Below are positions 1 to 9,917 of a DNA stretch of 45,191 bases, piece by piece. The DNA comes from Chromatiales bacterium. Its GTDB lineage: Bacteria; Pseudomonadota; Gammaproteobacteria; Chromatiales; Chromatiaceae. Each line of letters starts with the position of its first letter. Position 1 is the first letter of the stretch. The DNA lies in contig JANQLO010000008.1 of the NCBI GenBank assembly GCA_028280505.1, positions 1 through 45,191 of the forward strand, given 5' to 3'. Both the position numbers and the translations under genes were made by a program. The notes below the pieces were generated by a model, which was not told the origin of the DNA, ran no database searches, and saw nothing but the letters and a program-made list of their open reading frames with translations.

Positions 1-3000
1 TGTCTGGGTATCGGTGCCGCCATCGTCGTCGGTCACCGTGACCTGCACCTGGTAGACGTTGTCCCCGTCCGCATCGGCCGGTGCTTCATAATTGGGCGCT
101 ACTTTGAAGGTCAGCTCACCGGTGCCGGCATCGATGCTGAACTTGTTTTGATCCGCGCCGCCGCTGAGGTTGTAGGTGAAGCCGGTATTATCCGCATCGG
201 GATCGGTGGCGGTTACCGTCGTTACCGCGGTGGTGTGCTCGGCCACCGAGACGGCCGCCGTATCGCCGCCGCCGTTGCTGGTGATGGTCGGGTCGTTGTT
301 CGGCTCGATATTGCCGCTCGGACCGCTGCCCACGGCCACGTCATTGACCGTCACGGTGATGGTCTGGGTGGTGCTCAACGGGGTGCCGTAATCGTCCGAG
401 GCCGTAACTTGCACCACATAGGTGTTGTTGCCGGCGGTATCGCCCAGGTCGGTCGGATTCTCGTAATCTGGTGCTACCTTGAAAGACAAGGCACCGGTGG
501 TGCTGTCGATTTCGAACTTGCTTGCATCCGCGCCGCCGCTGATGGCATAGACGATGCCGTGACCGTCGGCATCAGTGGCGGTCACTGAACCGACAGCGGT
601 CAGGTTCTCGTCGATGCTGAACGCATTGCCGCTGGTGATCGTCGGGGCGCGATTGCCGGTGTTCGGATCGCCCGGGCCGGTCACGTCGGTGACGCTTACG
701 CTGAGCGTCTGGGTGTCGGTGCCGCCGTGATCGTCGGCCACCGTGACCTGCACCTGGTAGATGTTGTCTCCGTCCGCATCGGCCGGTATCTCGAAGTTGG
801 GGTCGACGTTGAAACGCAAGGCACCGGTGTTGGCGTCGATGCTGAACTTGTTTTGATCCGTGCCGCCGCTGAGGCGGTAAGTGAAGCCGGTGTTGTCCGC
901 ATCCGGATCGGTGGCGGTCACCGTCGTCACTGCGGTGGTGTTTTCGACCACCGAGACGGCCGCGGTATCGCCGCCGCCGTTGCTGGTAATGGTCGGATCG
1001 TTATTCGGTTCGGTATTGCCGCTCGGGCCGCTGCCCACATTCACGTCATTGACCGTCACGGTGATGGTCTGGGTGGCGCTTAACGGGGTGCCGTAATCGT
1101 CCGAGGCCGTGACTTGCACCACATAGGTGTTGTCGCCGGCGGTATCGCCCAGGTCGGTCGGATTCTCGTAATCCGGCCCCACCTTGAACGACAGCACACC
1201 GGTGGCGGTGTCGATCTCGAACTTGCTTGCATCCGCGCCGCCGCTGATGGCATAGACGATGCCGTGACCGTCGGCATCGGTGGCGGTCACCGAACCGATG
1301 GCGGTCAGGTTCTCGTCGATGCTGAAGCTGTTGCCGCTGGTGATCGTCGGGGCGCGGTTGCCGGTGTTCGGATCGCCCGGGCCGGTTACGTCATTGACTC
1401 GTACAGCAAGTGCCTGCGTGTCCGTCAAACCGTCGCTATCCGTTGCCGTGACCGTTACCTGATAGACATTGTCGCCCTCCACATCGGCGGGCGCCTCGTA
1501 GTTCGGGCTGATGTCGAAGGCCAGCACGCCGGTCGCGGCATCGATGGTGAACAAATGCGCGTCCGGCCCCGAGATCGCATAGGTGACGCTGCCGCCGTCC
1601 GGGTCGACGGCATCCACATCCGTCACGGCCGTGGTGTGTTCGTTGATATCGATCAGGTCGAAGTCGCCGCCGCTGTTGCTGGTGATGATCGGCGCGTCCG
1701 GCAAAGGCGTGATGTTGATGGTGCTGGTGACGCCGTTGCTGGTGGCCGCCCCGGCACCGTCGCTGTTCGCATCGGTGACCGTCCAGGTGATGGTACGGCC
1801 GGTGGACGTCTCGGTCGGTTTCTCGCTGGTGGAGTGGAAGGTCACCGTGCGCAGCGCGGTTTGATAATCCGCCAGTGTCGCCCGGCCGGTAAGTGTGAGT
1901 GTGCCGCTGCCCGCGTGGTAACTGCCGGTGATGCTGCCGGTATCACTAAAGCCCAGTACGTCGCCCGTGGTCAGGCCCGCACTGATCGCGACCGTGGCGC
2001 CGTCGATCTGCGTGTCGTCGATATCGCTGATGGTGATGGTGTTGTCGATCGCTTGCGCGGGATCGTTTTCGGTATAGTCGGTGACCGCGCCGGCCGTCAT
2101 CACCGGTGCGTCGTTGACCGGCACGATGGTAACCGTGGACGTGTGACTCAAGGCATCGTTGGTATCGTCACCACCGTCAGCCGTGCCGCCATCGTCTTTC
2201 AGGTAAGTGACGGTGATATCGCGCGTGCTTGCACCCGTGGCGGTCGGGTCGTCGCTATTGTGACGATAGGTGATGCCGTCGATGAGTGCATTCATCTCGG
2301 CATCGGTCAACGAGCCGCCGCCGAAACTCAAGGTGGCCGTGGTGCCGGTGATACTCACCGAGTAGCTCAGGCCGTTGGTTGCTGTGGTGCCGCTTTCCAG
2401 GTGCGCAAGTTGAACATCCGTACCGTCCACGGTCAGCGTCTCGTCGGTGCCCACTTCGATGTTGGTGACCGTGAGTTTTAGGTCGGTAAGCATCTGACCG
2501 GCTTCGATCACCCTGGCATCGGCGTTCGAGAACACGGTGATCGGCGTGCCTTCAACAAAATTGGGGTTGTCTGCCGTCACCGACAAGGTGGGCTCATCGT
2601 TGACCGTGGTGATGGAGACGGTCAACGCGGGGCCGTTGCCGGCCAGATTGTTGTCGTCCAGTCCCTGTGCATAAATGACCCGGGGCGTCGTGTTCGGATC
2701 GTCACTGTCATTGTGGTATTCCAGGTTTCGCAATACCGCCTGGTAGTCGGCTGCCGTGGCCACCCCTGAAAGTAATAGGCTATCGGGCGTGCTGTATGTG
2801 ATCGTGATGCCGTTCATCACACTGCCGTCAGCCTGGTCTTTGATAACAATCCGCTCGCCGGTATCGGCCTGGTAGCCGGTCAGGTTGATGGACATCAGCT
2901 TGAGATTGTCGCCATCCTTCTCGACGACCGTCGCGGATGGTGCGACAAGCAACGGCGTCTGTTCGGTGAAGGACGCGGTACCCGAGTTATCGGTGCCGCC

Positions 3001-6000
3001 GTCACCGGCCCAGTCGATCAGCGGGGCGTTGACGACGTCGATGGTGCTGACCGGCGTGTTGGAATCCAGCTCGCCGTCGTTGACCGTGATCGTCACCTGG
3101 CGATTGCTGCCGTCGACGAGCACCGGATGCGTGCTGTTGCTGTAGACGATACCGCGCAGGATATCCTGATAAACGGAGGCACTCGCCGCGCCGCTGACGG
3201 TCAGGGTACGGGCGTTGCTGTCGTAATTCACGCCCAGACCGGCCCCACCGGCTGCGGCGCTGGCCGATGCATTCAGGCCCAACGCTTCGTTGGCGCCGTC
3301 CGGCGTGGCCGACAGCACGGCCGTCAGGCTGGCCAGTATGTCGTCGGTATCCACGTCCACCAGGGTGGCATCGGTATCGGCGACCGATATCGGATTGCCG
3401 CCGGCCGTGAATTCGGTGCTGTGGTCGGCGTTGCCGCCCGCACCGTCCAGATCGAGGACGGGCGCGTCGTTGACGCGGGTGATGGAAACCGTCAGGTCGG
3501 GGGTATTGCCGTACAGGCCGTTCACATCACGGCCCTGCACGCTGATCACCCGTGCGGTGGTATCCGGGTGATCGCTGTTGTTGAGGTACTGCAATGTGCG
3601 CAGCAACGCCTGATAGTCGGCGGCGGTCGCCGAGCCGGACAGGGTGATCTGCGTGGCGGAATCGTAGGTGATGGTGATGCCGTTGACGACACTGCCGCTG
3701 CTTTGACCGTCGATGACGATCTGCTCGCCCGTGTCGCCCCGGCTGTTGGTCAGCGTGACGACCATCTGGTCGAGATTGTCGCCGTCGGCCTCGATCACCG
3801 TGGCCGACGGCGCCACCAATAACGGCGTCTGTTCGGTGAATGACGCGGTGCCCGAACTGTCGGTACCGCCGTCGCCGGTCCAGTCGATCAGCGGCGCGTT
3901 GACGATATCGATCGTACTGATGGCCGCATTGGAATCCAGTTCACCGTCGTTGACGGTAATCGTCACCTCGCGGTTGGACCCGTCGATCTCCACCGGGTGC
4001 TTGCTGTTGCCGTAGGTAATCCCCCGAACGATGTCCTGATAGACAGAGGTATTGGCGGTACCGGTAACCGTCAGCGTGCGTGTACCGCTGTCGTAACTCA
4101 CACCGAGACCCGCACCCGCGGCGACTGACGTGGCCGCGGCATCCAGCCCCAGGGATTCGCTCGCGCCATCGGGCGTCGCCGTCAGTACGGCACGCAAGCT
4201 CTCGAGCTGATCGCCGGCATCCAGCTCGACAACCGTTGCGTCGGCATCGGCCACCAGTACCGGATTACCGCCGGAACCGAACTCCGTACTAAAGTTGGCA
4301 TTGCCACCGGCACCGTCCAGATCGACAAGCGGTGCATCGTTCACCTGAGTAATACTAACGGTGAGTGTCGCGGTGTTGCCGAAAAGGCCGTTTACATCGC
4401 GGCCCTGGGCCGTGATGGTTCGCGCCGTGCTGTCAGGACTGTCGCTAGTGTTGTGATATTGCAGGCCGCGCAACACGCCCTGATAGTCGACGGCCGTTGC
4501 CGCCCCGGACAGGGTGATCCGGTTTGCAGAGTCGTAGGTGATCGTGATGCCGTTGACGACACTGCTGCTGCTCTGACCGTTGATGACGATCTGCTCGCCC
4601 GTGTCGCCCTGGCTGTTGGTCAGCGTGACGACCATCTGATCGAGATTGTCGCCGTCGGCCTCGGTCACCGTGGCCGATGGCGCCACCAGCAGTGGTGTCT
4701 GCTCGGTGAAGGCTGCCGTGCCGCTACGGTCGGTGCCGCCGTCACCGGCCCAATCGACCAGCGGTGCACTGACGATGCTGATGGTGCTGGTGGGCACGTT
4801 CGAATCCGTGTCGCCGTCGTTGACGGTGATGCTGACCGTGCGGTCGCTGCCGTCGATCAAGAGAGGGTCGGTGCTGTTGCCGTAGGTTATGCCGCGCAGG
4901 ATGGATTGGTACACCGAAACGCCTGCTGCCCCACTGATCGTCAGGGTGCGGGTGGCACTGCTGTAGTTCACGGTCAGACCCGCGCCGCCGGCCGCCGCGG
5001 CAGCGGCGGTGTCGAGGCCGAGCACCTCGTTGGCGCCGTTGGGCGTGGCTGCCAACACGGCGGTGAGGCTGGCGAGGATGTCCCCCGTATCCAGTTCGAC
5101 CAAGGTCGCATCGCTGTCGGTAACGAGCACCGGGGTACCCCCGGCACCGAAGTCCGTGGCGTGATTGGCGTTGCCGCCCGCGCCGTCCAGATCGAGAATC
5201 GGCGCGTCGTTGACCGGGGTGATGTTGAGCGTCACGTTGCCCAACGCTACATCGGTACCGCCACCGATGCCGCTGTTGCCGCCGTCGTTGGCCACCAGAC
5301 TCAACGTGGCACTACCTTCGGCATTCAAGGCGGTCGTGTACTGGATGTTGCTGGCCGTATTCAGGTAGCTGTCGATTGCCGATACCGTGCCTGAAAGCGT
5401 CAGGCTGTTCGTGCCGGTGCCGCTTACCGTTACCCCACCACCCGTAGTGGCCGCCAACATACCGGCATCCACGCTCAGTCGCAGACTCACGCTGCCCGAG
5501 GCACTATCGACATCGGCGAAGGTCACGGCAGATAGATCGATAGGGCTGGCCAAATCCTCCGTCACGCTCAGGCTCGCGGGAATCCCGCTCATGGTGGGAT
5601 CGTCGTTGGTGCCGGTGACGTTGATGGTCAGCGTACCGGGCGTGGTCGAAGTCGCATTGGCGCTGCCACTGTTGTCGGTAACGTTGTAAGTGAAGCTGGT
5701 ATAGCCGGTACCGGTTTCATTCGGTGTCGACTGCAACCAGGACAGTCTGCCACTATTGATATCCGCTAATGAGATCGTCCCGCCTGCGCTGACGGGTGCC
5801 GTTCCGTCAAAAAACAACTCGCCCTTACCAGGTACCGACGCAATCTTGATCGCAGTGAGCGTATCGCCAGCATCTGCGTCTGAAAAACCGAAATCGCCAG
5901 CGGTAAATACGTAGGCTGTGTCTTCTTGGGCGGTAACGGTAGTGTTACCGGCCACCGGTGTATCGTTGGCATTGGTAACGGAAAGAACAAAGCTATCTGA

Positions 6001-7464
6001 CGCGGATGCGCCGGAAGGGTCCCGGGCGGTTACAGTGATATTATAATTTTGGCCATCGGCTGAAGAGGAGGGATTGCCAGAAAAGGTACGCGTACTGGAA
6101 TTGAAACTCATCCAAGATGGCATGCCGGAAGCTGTATAGGTTAACGGATTACTTTCTGCATCAACAAAAGCGTTTGATGCAAATTGATAGGTTTTTTCCC
6201 CCTCTCCATCCCACGCATGGTCAGAAACTCCCGCAGACACAGTTGGTGCGGTATTCGTTATTGTCGTGGATTTCGACGATGAAACGAAAAATGGATTCGG
6301 GCCTGTTTGCGTAGATGTGTCGTAATTAAATATGGTTCTAAAAGTTTCAACTGTTACTTTATATGTACCAGCAGATAACGTAGAACTAAGACCCACAGCG
6401 TTATTAAAATCCAAATACCAAGCGCTGGGGCTACCGAATACACCATTTATTGAAACGGGTGAAGTACCAGATTGCGATATCATTCCAGCACTCCCAGTTA
6501 CCACATGCGTGAAGGTTGGTGTTTCAAAAGTCGCTTTATATGTAAAGCTCCAAACCTCATGAAATGGTGTTGCAAACTGTATGTCACTACTGTAACGAAA
6601 ACTAAAGCTTCCTGGATATAAGTAGAGATCAAAAGATTGATATAGCAGATGATCGTAGGATACTTCCCTATCTTCCCAGAAATTCTCGCTATCAATCTCT
6701 CCGGCGCTTACTTCCAACTTCCAATCGCCCCCTAGAGACGAGGAGCCTGTTGGATCACTAGAAGCTGCAATATCTGCGTTACTAAAACCTGCAATTTGTT
6801 CTATAAACTCTTCACCACTACCATCTGCAGCAACATTGCATCCGTAAAGCAAGATATCGCCTTCGGCAGTCAACGCTGCACCAATGTTTGCTAGTTCATC
6901 GCTATACTCAGTCAGTGTGTGGCTGTTTAACGACACCGTACCGAGCGTCGCACTACCCTCCGAACCGTGCCCCAACACATGAATCGCATCGATATCACTG
7001 CGCCCTTCCAATACCTCTGCCATATAGGCCCAGCCATCGACACCGGCATCGACGATAAAGACTTCAGCTCCTTCGGGTATCGCGTCCACCAGTGTTTGGT
7101 AATCGGGCAAGGCGCTGTCGATAAAGACCACCTCGACACGCTGTTCCGCTTGATCGACATTCTCGCGTTGCTCGGTGGCCTGCGGTTCTGTCGCTGCCGG
7201 TGTTTGCGGTGATGACTCGCTCGTGTTGACCTGAGCGGTGTCGGCGCTTTGTGGAACCTGGTTCAAGGTATCGGCGGTTACGACGGTGGCGATGGCCGCA
7301 CCGTCGAGCAAGATGCGTGGCTCGAGCGCATAGGCGCGCGGTTTGGTGCGCACGATGCCGATTGCGGGAAGGTCGTCTGCGGCCAAGCTGTCGTCGTGCT
7401 TCGGCACGGTGGAAACCGCACCGGTTAACACCTGGCGAATCTTGTTTCCCTTGAACATTTTCAT
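1..7464 (-). CDS. Giant DUF4347 / cadherin-repeat surface adhesin (3' end outside window)
   Basis: The frame is open from the ATG at 7464 to the window edge, at least 2488 codons, so the C terminus is missing. Residues about 48-58 carry a LEPRILLDGAA motif, the LEPR-XLL signature seen near the start of very large exoproteins. Residues about 109-265 resemble a DUF4347 domain (FIDSALPDYQTL, HVLGHGSEGS, LLYGCNVA). A putative Ig/dystroglycan-cadherin-like unit follows (YQFASNAFVDAESNPLTY), then many cadherin/VCBS-like units with VNDAP, DxDxG-type and SIDENL motifs, some in near-identical tandem copies. Such repeats usually bind calcium and form long adhesive stalks. The start codon overlaps the stop of the upstream adaptor gene (ATGA), with GCAGGT as ribosome site, so translation is coupled. 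It is probably exported through the two upstream gene products and displayed on the cell surface. A secretion signal, if any, would lie beyond position 1. Confidence 0.88.
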   Translation of the reverse strand, partial: MKMFKGNKIRQVLTGAVSTVPKHDDSLAADDLPAIGIVRTKPRAYALEPRILLDGAAIATVVTADTLNQVPQSADTAQVNTSESSPQTPAATEPQATEQRENVDQAEQRVEVVFIDSALPDYQTLVDAIPEGAEVFIVDAGVDGWAYMAEVLEGRSDIDAIHVLGHGSEGSATLGTVSLNSHTLTEYSDELANIGAALTAEGDILLYGCNVAADGSGEEFIEQIAGFSNADIAASSDPTGSSSLGGDWKLEVSAGEIDSENFWEDREVSYDHLLYQSFDLYLYPGSFSFRYSSDIQFATPFHEVWSFTYKATFETPTFTHVVTGSAGMISQSGTSPVSINGVFGSPSAWYLDFNNAVGLSSTLSAGTYKVTVETFRTIFNYDTSTQTGPNPFFVSSSKSTTITNTAPTVSAGVSDHAWDGEGEKTYQFASNAFVDAESNPLTYTASGMPSWMSFNSSTRTFSGNPSSSADGQNYNITVTARDPSGASASDSFVLSVTNANDTPVAGNTTVTAQEDTAYVFTAGDFGFSDADAGDTLTAIKIASVPGKGELFFDGTAPVSAGGTISLADINSGRLSWLQSTPNETGTGYTSFTYNVTDNSGSANATSTTPGTLTINVTGTNDDPTMSGIPASLSVTEDLASPIDLSAVTFADVDSASGSVSLRLSVDAGMLAATTGGGVTVSGTGTNSLTLSGTVSAIDSYLNTASNIQYTTALNAEGSATLSLVANDGGNSGIGGGTDVALGNVTLNITPVNDAPILDLDGAGGNANHATDFGAGGTPVLVTDSDATLVELDTGDILASLTAVLAATPNGANEVLGLDTAAAAAAGGAGLTVNYSSATRTLTISGAAGVSVYQSILRGITYGNSTDPLLIDGSDRTVSITVNDGDTDSNVPTSTISIVSAPLVDWAGDGGTDRSGTAAFTEQTPLLVAPSATVTEADGDNLDQMVVTLTNSQGDTGEQIVINGQSSSSVVNGITITYDSANRITLSGAATAVDYQGVLRGLQYHNTSDSPDSTARTITAQGRDVNGLFGNTATLTVSITQVNDAPLVDLDGAGGNANFSTEFGSGGNPVLVADADATVVELDAGDQLESLRAVLTATPDGASESLGLDAAATSVAAGAGLGVSYDSGTRTLTVTGTANTSVYQDIVRGITYGNSKHPVEIDGSNREVTITVNDGELDSNAAISTIDIVNAPLIDWTGDGGTDSSGTASFTEQTPLLVAPSATVIEADGDNLDQMVVTLTNSRGDTGEQIVIDGQSSGSVVNGITITYDSATQITLSGSATAADYQALLRTLQYLNNSDHPDTTARVISVQGRDVNGLYGNTPDLTVSITRVNDAPVLDLDGAGGNADHSTEFTAGGNPISVADTDATLVDVDTDDILASLTAVLSATPDGANEALGLNASASAAAGGAGLGVNYDSNARTLTVSGAASASVYQDILRGIVYSNSTHPVLVDGSNRQVTITVNDGELDSNTPVSTIDVVNAPLIDWAGDGGTDNSGTASFTEQTPLLVAPSATVVEKDGDNLKLMSINLTGYQADTGERIVIKDQADGSVMNGITITYSTPDSLLLSGVATAADYQAVLRNLEYHNDSDDPNTTPRVIYAQGLDDNNLAGNGPALTVSITTVNDEPTLSVTADNPNFVEGTPITVFSNADARVIEAGQMLTDLKLTVTNIEVGTDETLTVDGTDVQLAHLESGTTATNGLSYSVSITGTTATLSFGGGSLTDAEMNALIDGITYRHNSDDPTATGASTRDITVTYLKDDGGTADGGDDTNDALSHTSTVTIVPVNDAPVMTAGAVTDYTENDPAQAIDNTITISDIDDTQIDGATVAISAGLTTGDVLGFSDTGSITGSYHAGSGTLTLTGRATLADYQTALRTVTFHSTSEKPTETSTGRTITWTVTDANSDGAGAATSNGVTSTINITPLPDAPIITSNSGGDFDLIDINEHTTAVTDVDAVDPDGGSVTYAISGPDAHLFTIDAATGVLAFDISPNYEAPADVEGDNVYQVTVTATDSDGLTDTQALAVRVNDVTGPGDPNTGNRAPTITSGNSFSIDENLTAIGSVTATDADGHGIVYAISGGADASKFEIDTATGVLSFKVGPDYENPTDLGDTAGDNTYVVQVTASDDYGTPLSATQTITVTVNDVNVGSGPSGNTEPNNDPTITSNGGGDTAAVSVVENTTAVTTVTATDPDADNTGFTYRLSGGTDQNKFSIDANTGALRFNVDPNFEIPADADGDNIYQVQVTVADDHGGTDTQTLSVSVTDVTGPGDPNTGNRAPTITSGNAFSIDENLTAVGSVTATDADGHGIVYAISGGADASKFEIDSTTGALSFKVAPDYENPTDLGDTAGNNTYVVQVTASDDYGTPLSTTQTITVTVNDVAVGSGPSGNIEPNNDPTITSNGGGDTAAVSVAEHTTAVTTVTATDPDADNTGFTYNLSGGADQNKFSIDAGTGELTFKVAPNYEAPADADGDNVYQVQVTVTDDDGGTDTQT
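2..1411 (-). repeat. Two near-identical 705-bp tandem coding repeats
   Basis: Two copies (2-706 and 707-1411) lie inside the giant adhesin gene. Each encodes 235 residues made of two cadherin-like units, one with SIDENLTA and one with NNDPTITSNGGGD. Long stretches match base for base, for example around 600-690 and 1305-1395. The period is a multiple of three, so copy-number change would keep the frame. Confidence 0.85.
2597..5206 (-). repeat. Three tandem 870-bp coding repeats
   Basis: A shared landmark (the codons for VND at the head of each unit) recurs at 2597, 3467, 4337 and 5207, exactly 870 bases apart. This gives three copies of 290 residues inside the giant adhesin. Each copy has a VNDAPLLDLDGAGGN-type half and a WxGDGGTDxSGTASFTEQTP-type half. 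The copy nearest the C terminus (2597-3466) is the most diverged. Confidence 0.85.
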
Positions 7465-8327
7465 CGTGATACCTGCTTGTCCTGTGTTTCCGGGTGATCG
7501 AGTTTCACCCTGCCGCTCATGCCGGCCATCAGCCCGCGTTGCGGGTTATCGAGTTCGGCAAATACTTTGATGGATTGGCTGACGGCGTCGACGTCCGCAC
7601 CGAAACGCTGGATAGCTGCCGAATAGGTCTGCCCGGTTTCGTCGATCGCGAGTTCGAAACCGGCACCCGGTTTCAGCCAGCGCAGATAGCGCGACGGTGC
7701 GATGAACTCGACCTGCAGACGGCTGTCGTCGAGGATCTTCAACATCGGCGTGCCGCTTTGTACGTACTGTTCAGCGGACACGATCTTTTCGCTTACCCGG
7801 CCGTCGAAGGGCGCCTTGATAACGCATTTGTCGACCTGGGTATCGATCATGCGCAGATCGGCCCTGGCCTTGCGCAACTCGGCGGCCGCCAGTTCCAGTT
7901 CCAGCTTGCCCTGGGTTTTGAGTTCGGTGAGCCGCTTGTTGGTCTTGTAGCGCGTGTTGGCCGCGTCGACCACGGCTTTCGCTTTGGCGGCCTGCGAGCG
8001 GTAGACGGCACAGTCGATCTTGGCCAGCACATCACCGCGCTTGAATGCGCCGCCCTCGACAACCGTCAGTTGACTGACCCGTCCGTTGATTTCGGCCGAC
8101 AGCACCGTTTTGCGCACGGCCGTGACTTGGGCGCGAATGGGGCGATCGTCGAAAGCCGCGCCGGGAGAGAACGCCGTCATCGGTACGGCGAGTCGTTCGG
8201 CCGACAATACGGCGATGGACGGCTGCCGGCTGCCTTCCGCGACGCAATGCGTGGGCGGCAGCATCGAAAGTACGCCGATAATGAGGATCTGCGCGATCGA
8301 TAAGGGACCGGCTGTCCGTATGTGCAT
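7461..8327 (-). CDS. HlyD/RND-type periplasmic adaptor (membrane fusion protein), short form
   Basis: The 288-residue protein has an N-terminal hydrophobic segment (IAQILIIGVLSML, ending near HCVAEG) that looks like a signal peptide. It then has the first half of a barrel-sandwich/lipoyl domain (NGRVSQLTVVEGGAFKRGDVL, about residues 80-102), a helical hairpin rich in Ala, Lys and Glu (about 105-165), the second lipoyl half (IKAPFDGRVSEKIV) and a beta-barrel part (LQVEFIAPSRYL). Adaptors of this family bridge an inner-membrane pump to an outer-membrane channel. At 288 residues it is shorter than typical RND adaptors. It lies 3 bases after the outer-membrane factor gene, and its stop overlaps the start of the giant adhesin, so the three genes form one operon. 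No pump gene is next to it. Confidence 0.85.
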   Translation of the reverse strand: MHIRTAGPLSIAQILIIGVLSMLPPTHCVAEGSRQPSIAVLSAERLAVPMTAFSPGAAFDDRPIRAQVTAVRKTVLSAEINGRVSQLTVVEGGAFKRGDVLAKIDCAVYRSQAAKAKAVVDAANTRYKTNKRLTELKTQGKLELELAAAELRKARADLRMIDTQVDKCVIKAPFDGRVSEKIVSAEQYVQSGTPMLKILDDSRLQVEFIAPSRYLRWLKPGAGFELAIDETGQTYSAAIQRFGADVDAVSQSIKVFAELDNPQRGLMAGMSGRVKLDHPETQDKQVSR

Positions 8328-8330
8328 GGC

Positions 8331-9917
8331 TCAGTTCTCGCGCCGAGCGGCGGCGGTTTGCTCGACGCCGACCGTTTCGTCATCCGTATCTGCCGGCAGT
8401 GCCGCCTGCTGCCATTGCTGGAGACTGGTCCGGATGACGCCGGTGAGGCTGGACAGACTGGTGTCATGAATGCTGTTGATGACCGGTTCCATGCCGAGGC
8501 TGGCCCGCAGTCTTCCGGCCGCGGCGCGGGTGTCGGCATATGCCTGATAACGGCGTAACAGGCTGAGAATGGCGACGGTGCGCTCGGCGACCAGTTTCAG
8601 CTCCCCCTGGGCCTGGGATTCGACCGCGTTCAGCGTGTGTTGCCTGAGCCGGTCGTCCACCCGCCAGACTTCGTCGGCCCGCCGGAACTGGCGCAAGGTG
8701 CCGATATAGTCGAGCCGTGCGATATGCACCTTGGCGATCACGGCCATCAGCGTGGACATCATTTTCTGCTCGCTCAGTGCAACGCCCGCGTCGGCGAGTT
8801 TCTGGCGTGATTCGAAACTGAGCAGGTTGAACAGATTGAAGGACAGGAAGGCGCCCGCCTGGGTCCAGTCGTTGTTGACCAGGTATTTGTCGTCGTCGTG
8901 TTTGACGTTGAAATCGAGTTTCAGGCGGGGAAAGATCTTGAGTATGGTCTTCTTCGCTTCGATAGCGGCAATGCGGGTGCGGTAGAATTTCTGCCGCAGC
9001 TCGGCGTTGTTGCCGATGGCCATCTCCTCGAGCTGTGCAACGGACAGATCGAGGATGTCGTCCGGTATGTCGAAATCGACGTCCGCCAGCTTCAACTGTG
9101 CGCCGACAGGCGCGTTGATCAGGTGTGCGAGCTCTACCTTGGCGCTGATCAGTTCCTTGTTGATGATTTCCAGCAGCCGGAGGTTTTCCAGCAACTGTCG
9201 CTGGTACCTCAGCGACTCTTCCGCGCCCCTGAGCTGCTCCGCGCCTTCTTGGCGCGATCGTTCCAATGCGTCTTCGGCCAACGCGATGGCCTCGGCGATC
9301 TGCGACTTGAGGGCCTGCGCACTAGCCGCGCGCCAGTAGGCGGTGTTGACGTCCTGTATCAGGGTATGCAGCGCCTTGCGCCGCTTTTCCGTTGCGATCA
9401 GCAGGCGATCGGCACTCTGCCTGGCGGTGTAGTAACTGACGCCGAAATCGAGTGTGTTCCAGGTCAACCCCAGTCCGGTGGTGGCGTGTTCCTTTTCGTT
9501 CGAGATGAACGGGTTGGACAGCGACGGCAGACCGGTTACCGAATCGACCGCGGTGGTCAGGTGGTGATTGTTACGCGCGCTGTATCCGGCGGACGCAACC
9601 AGCTTCGGCAACATGTCGTATTGATCGACATCCAACTGATTGCGCGACAGTGCTTCTTCCATGAGGCGAACCCGCCAGGACAGGTTGTACTTCACCGCGC
9701 GGGCAATCGCCTCTTCCAGCGTCAGCTCGCCGCTGATGGGTGGGATACCGATTCGGGCTTCGATGCGAGCGGTGTTTGCCCGATCACGAATGTCGTCCGG
9801 TGTCAGAGGTTTGGTTTCCAGGGTCGAGCACCCGCCGATGGCGACGATACCGACACCGACGGTCAGTGTTTTGGTGATCCGGTTCCCGATCTTCGAGGTT
9901 CTAAATCCACTGTTCAT
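8331..9917 (-). CDS. TolC/OprM-family outer-membrane efflux lipoprotein
   Basis: The predicted protein has 528 residues. I chose the ATG at 9917 because AGAAGGAT lies just upstream and because the sequence then begins with a lipoprotein signal ending IGGC, which places the lipidated Cys at about residue 30. An in-frame ATG at 9983 would add 22 residues and bury that signal. The body has the two repeated long-helix halves of outer-membrane factors (LTLEEAIARAVKYNLSWRVR; later VAQLEEMAIGNNAELRQK and long coiled segments). These proteins form trimeric outer-membrane/periplasm channels used by RND pumps or type I secretion. It is first in the operon, followed by the adaptor and the giant adhesin. 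Confidence 0.88.
   Translation of the reverse strand: MNSGFRTSKIGNRITKTLTVGVGIVAIGGCSTLETKPLTPDDIRDRANTARIEARIGIPPISGELTLEEAIARAVKYNLSWRVRLMEEALSRNQLDVDQYDMLPKLVASAGYSARNNHHLTTAVDSVTGLPSLSNPFISNEKEHATTGLGLTWNTLDFGVSYYTARQSADRLLIATEKRRKALHTLIQDVNTAYWRAASAQALKSQIAEAIALAEDALERSRQEGAEQLRGAEESLRYQRQLLENLRLLEIINKELISAKVELAHLINAPVGAQLKLADVDFDIPDDILDLSVAQLEEMAIGNNAELRQKFYRTRIAAIEAKKTILKIFPRLKLDFNVKHDDDKYLVNNDWTQAGAFLSFNLFNLLSFESRQKLADAGVALSEQKMMSTLMAVIAKVHIARLDYIGTLRQFRRADEVWRVDDRLRQHTLNAVESQAQGELKLVAERTVAILSLLRRYQAYADTRAAAGRLRASLGMEPVINSIHDTSLSSLTGVIRTSLQQWQQAALPADTDDETVGVEQTAAARREN

Noticed and set aside
1114-2481. A 455-codon plus-strand open frame opposite the giant adhesin.
   Set aside because: Its product is Val/Gly/Arg/Asp-rich with no domain, and it mirrors the high-GC repeats of the minus-strand gene. 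It is an antisense shadow.
2-5206. Regular repeats that could be read as a CRISPR-like or intergenic array.
   Set aside because: Periods of 705 and 870 bases, in-frame coding and cadherin motifs show that they are protein-domain repeats.
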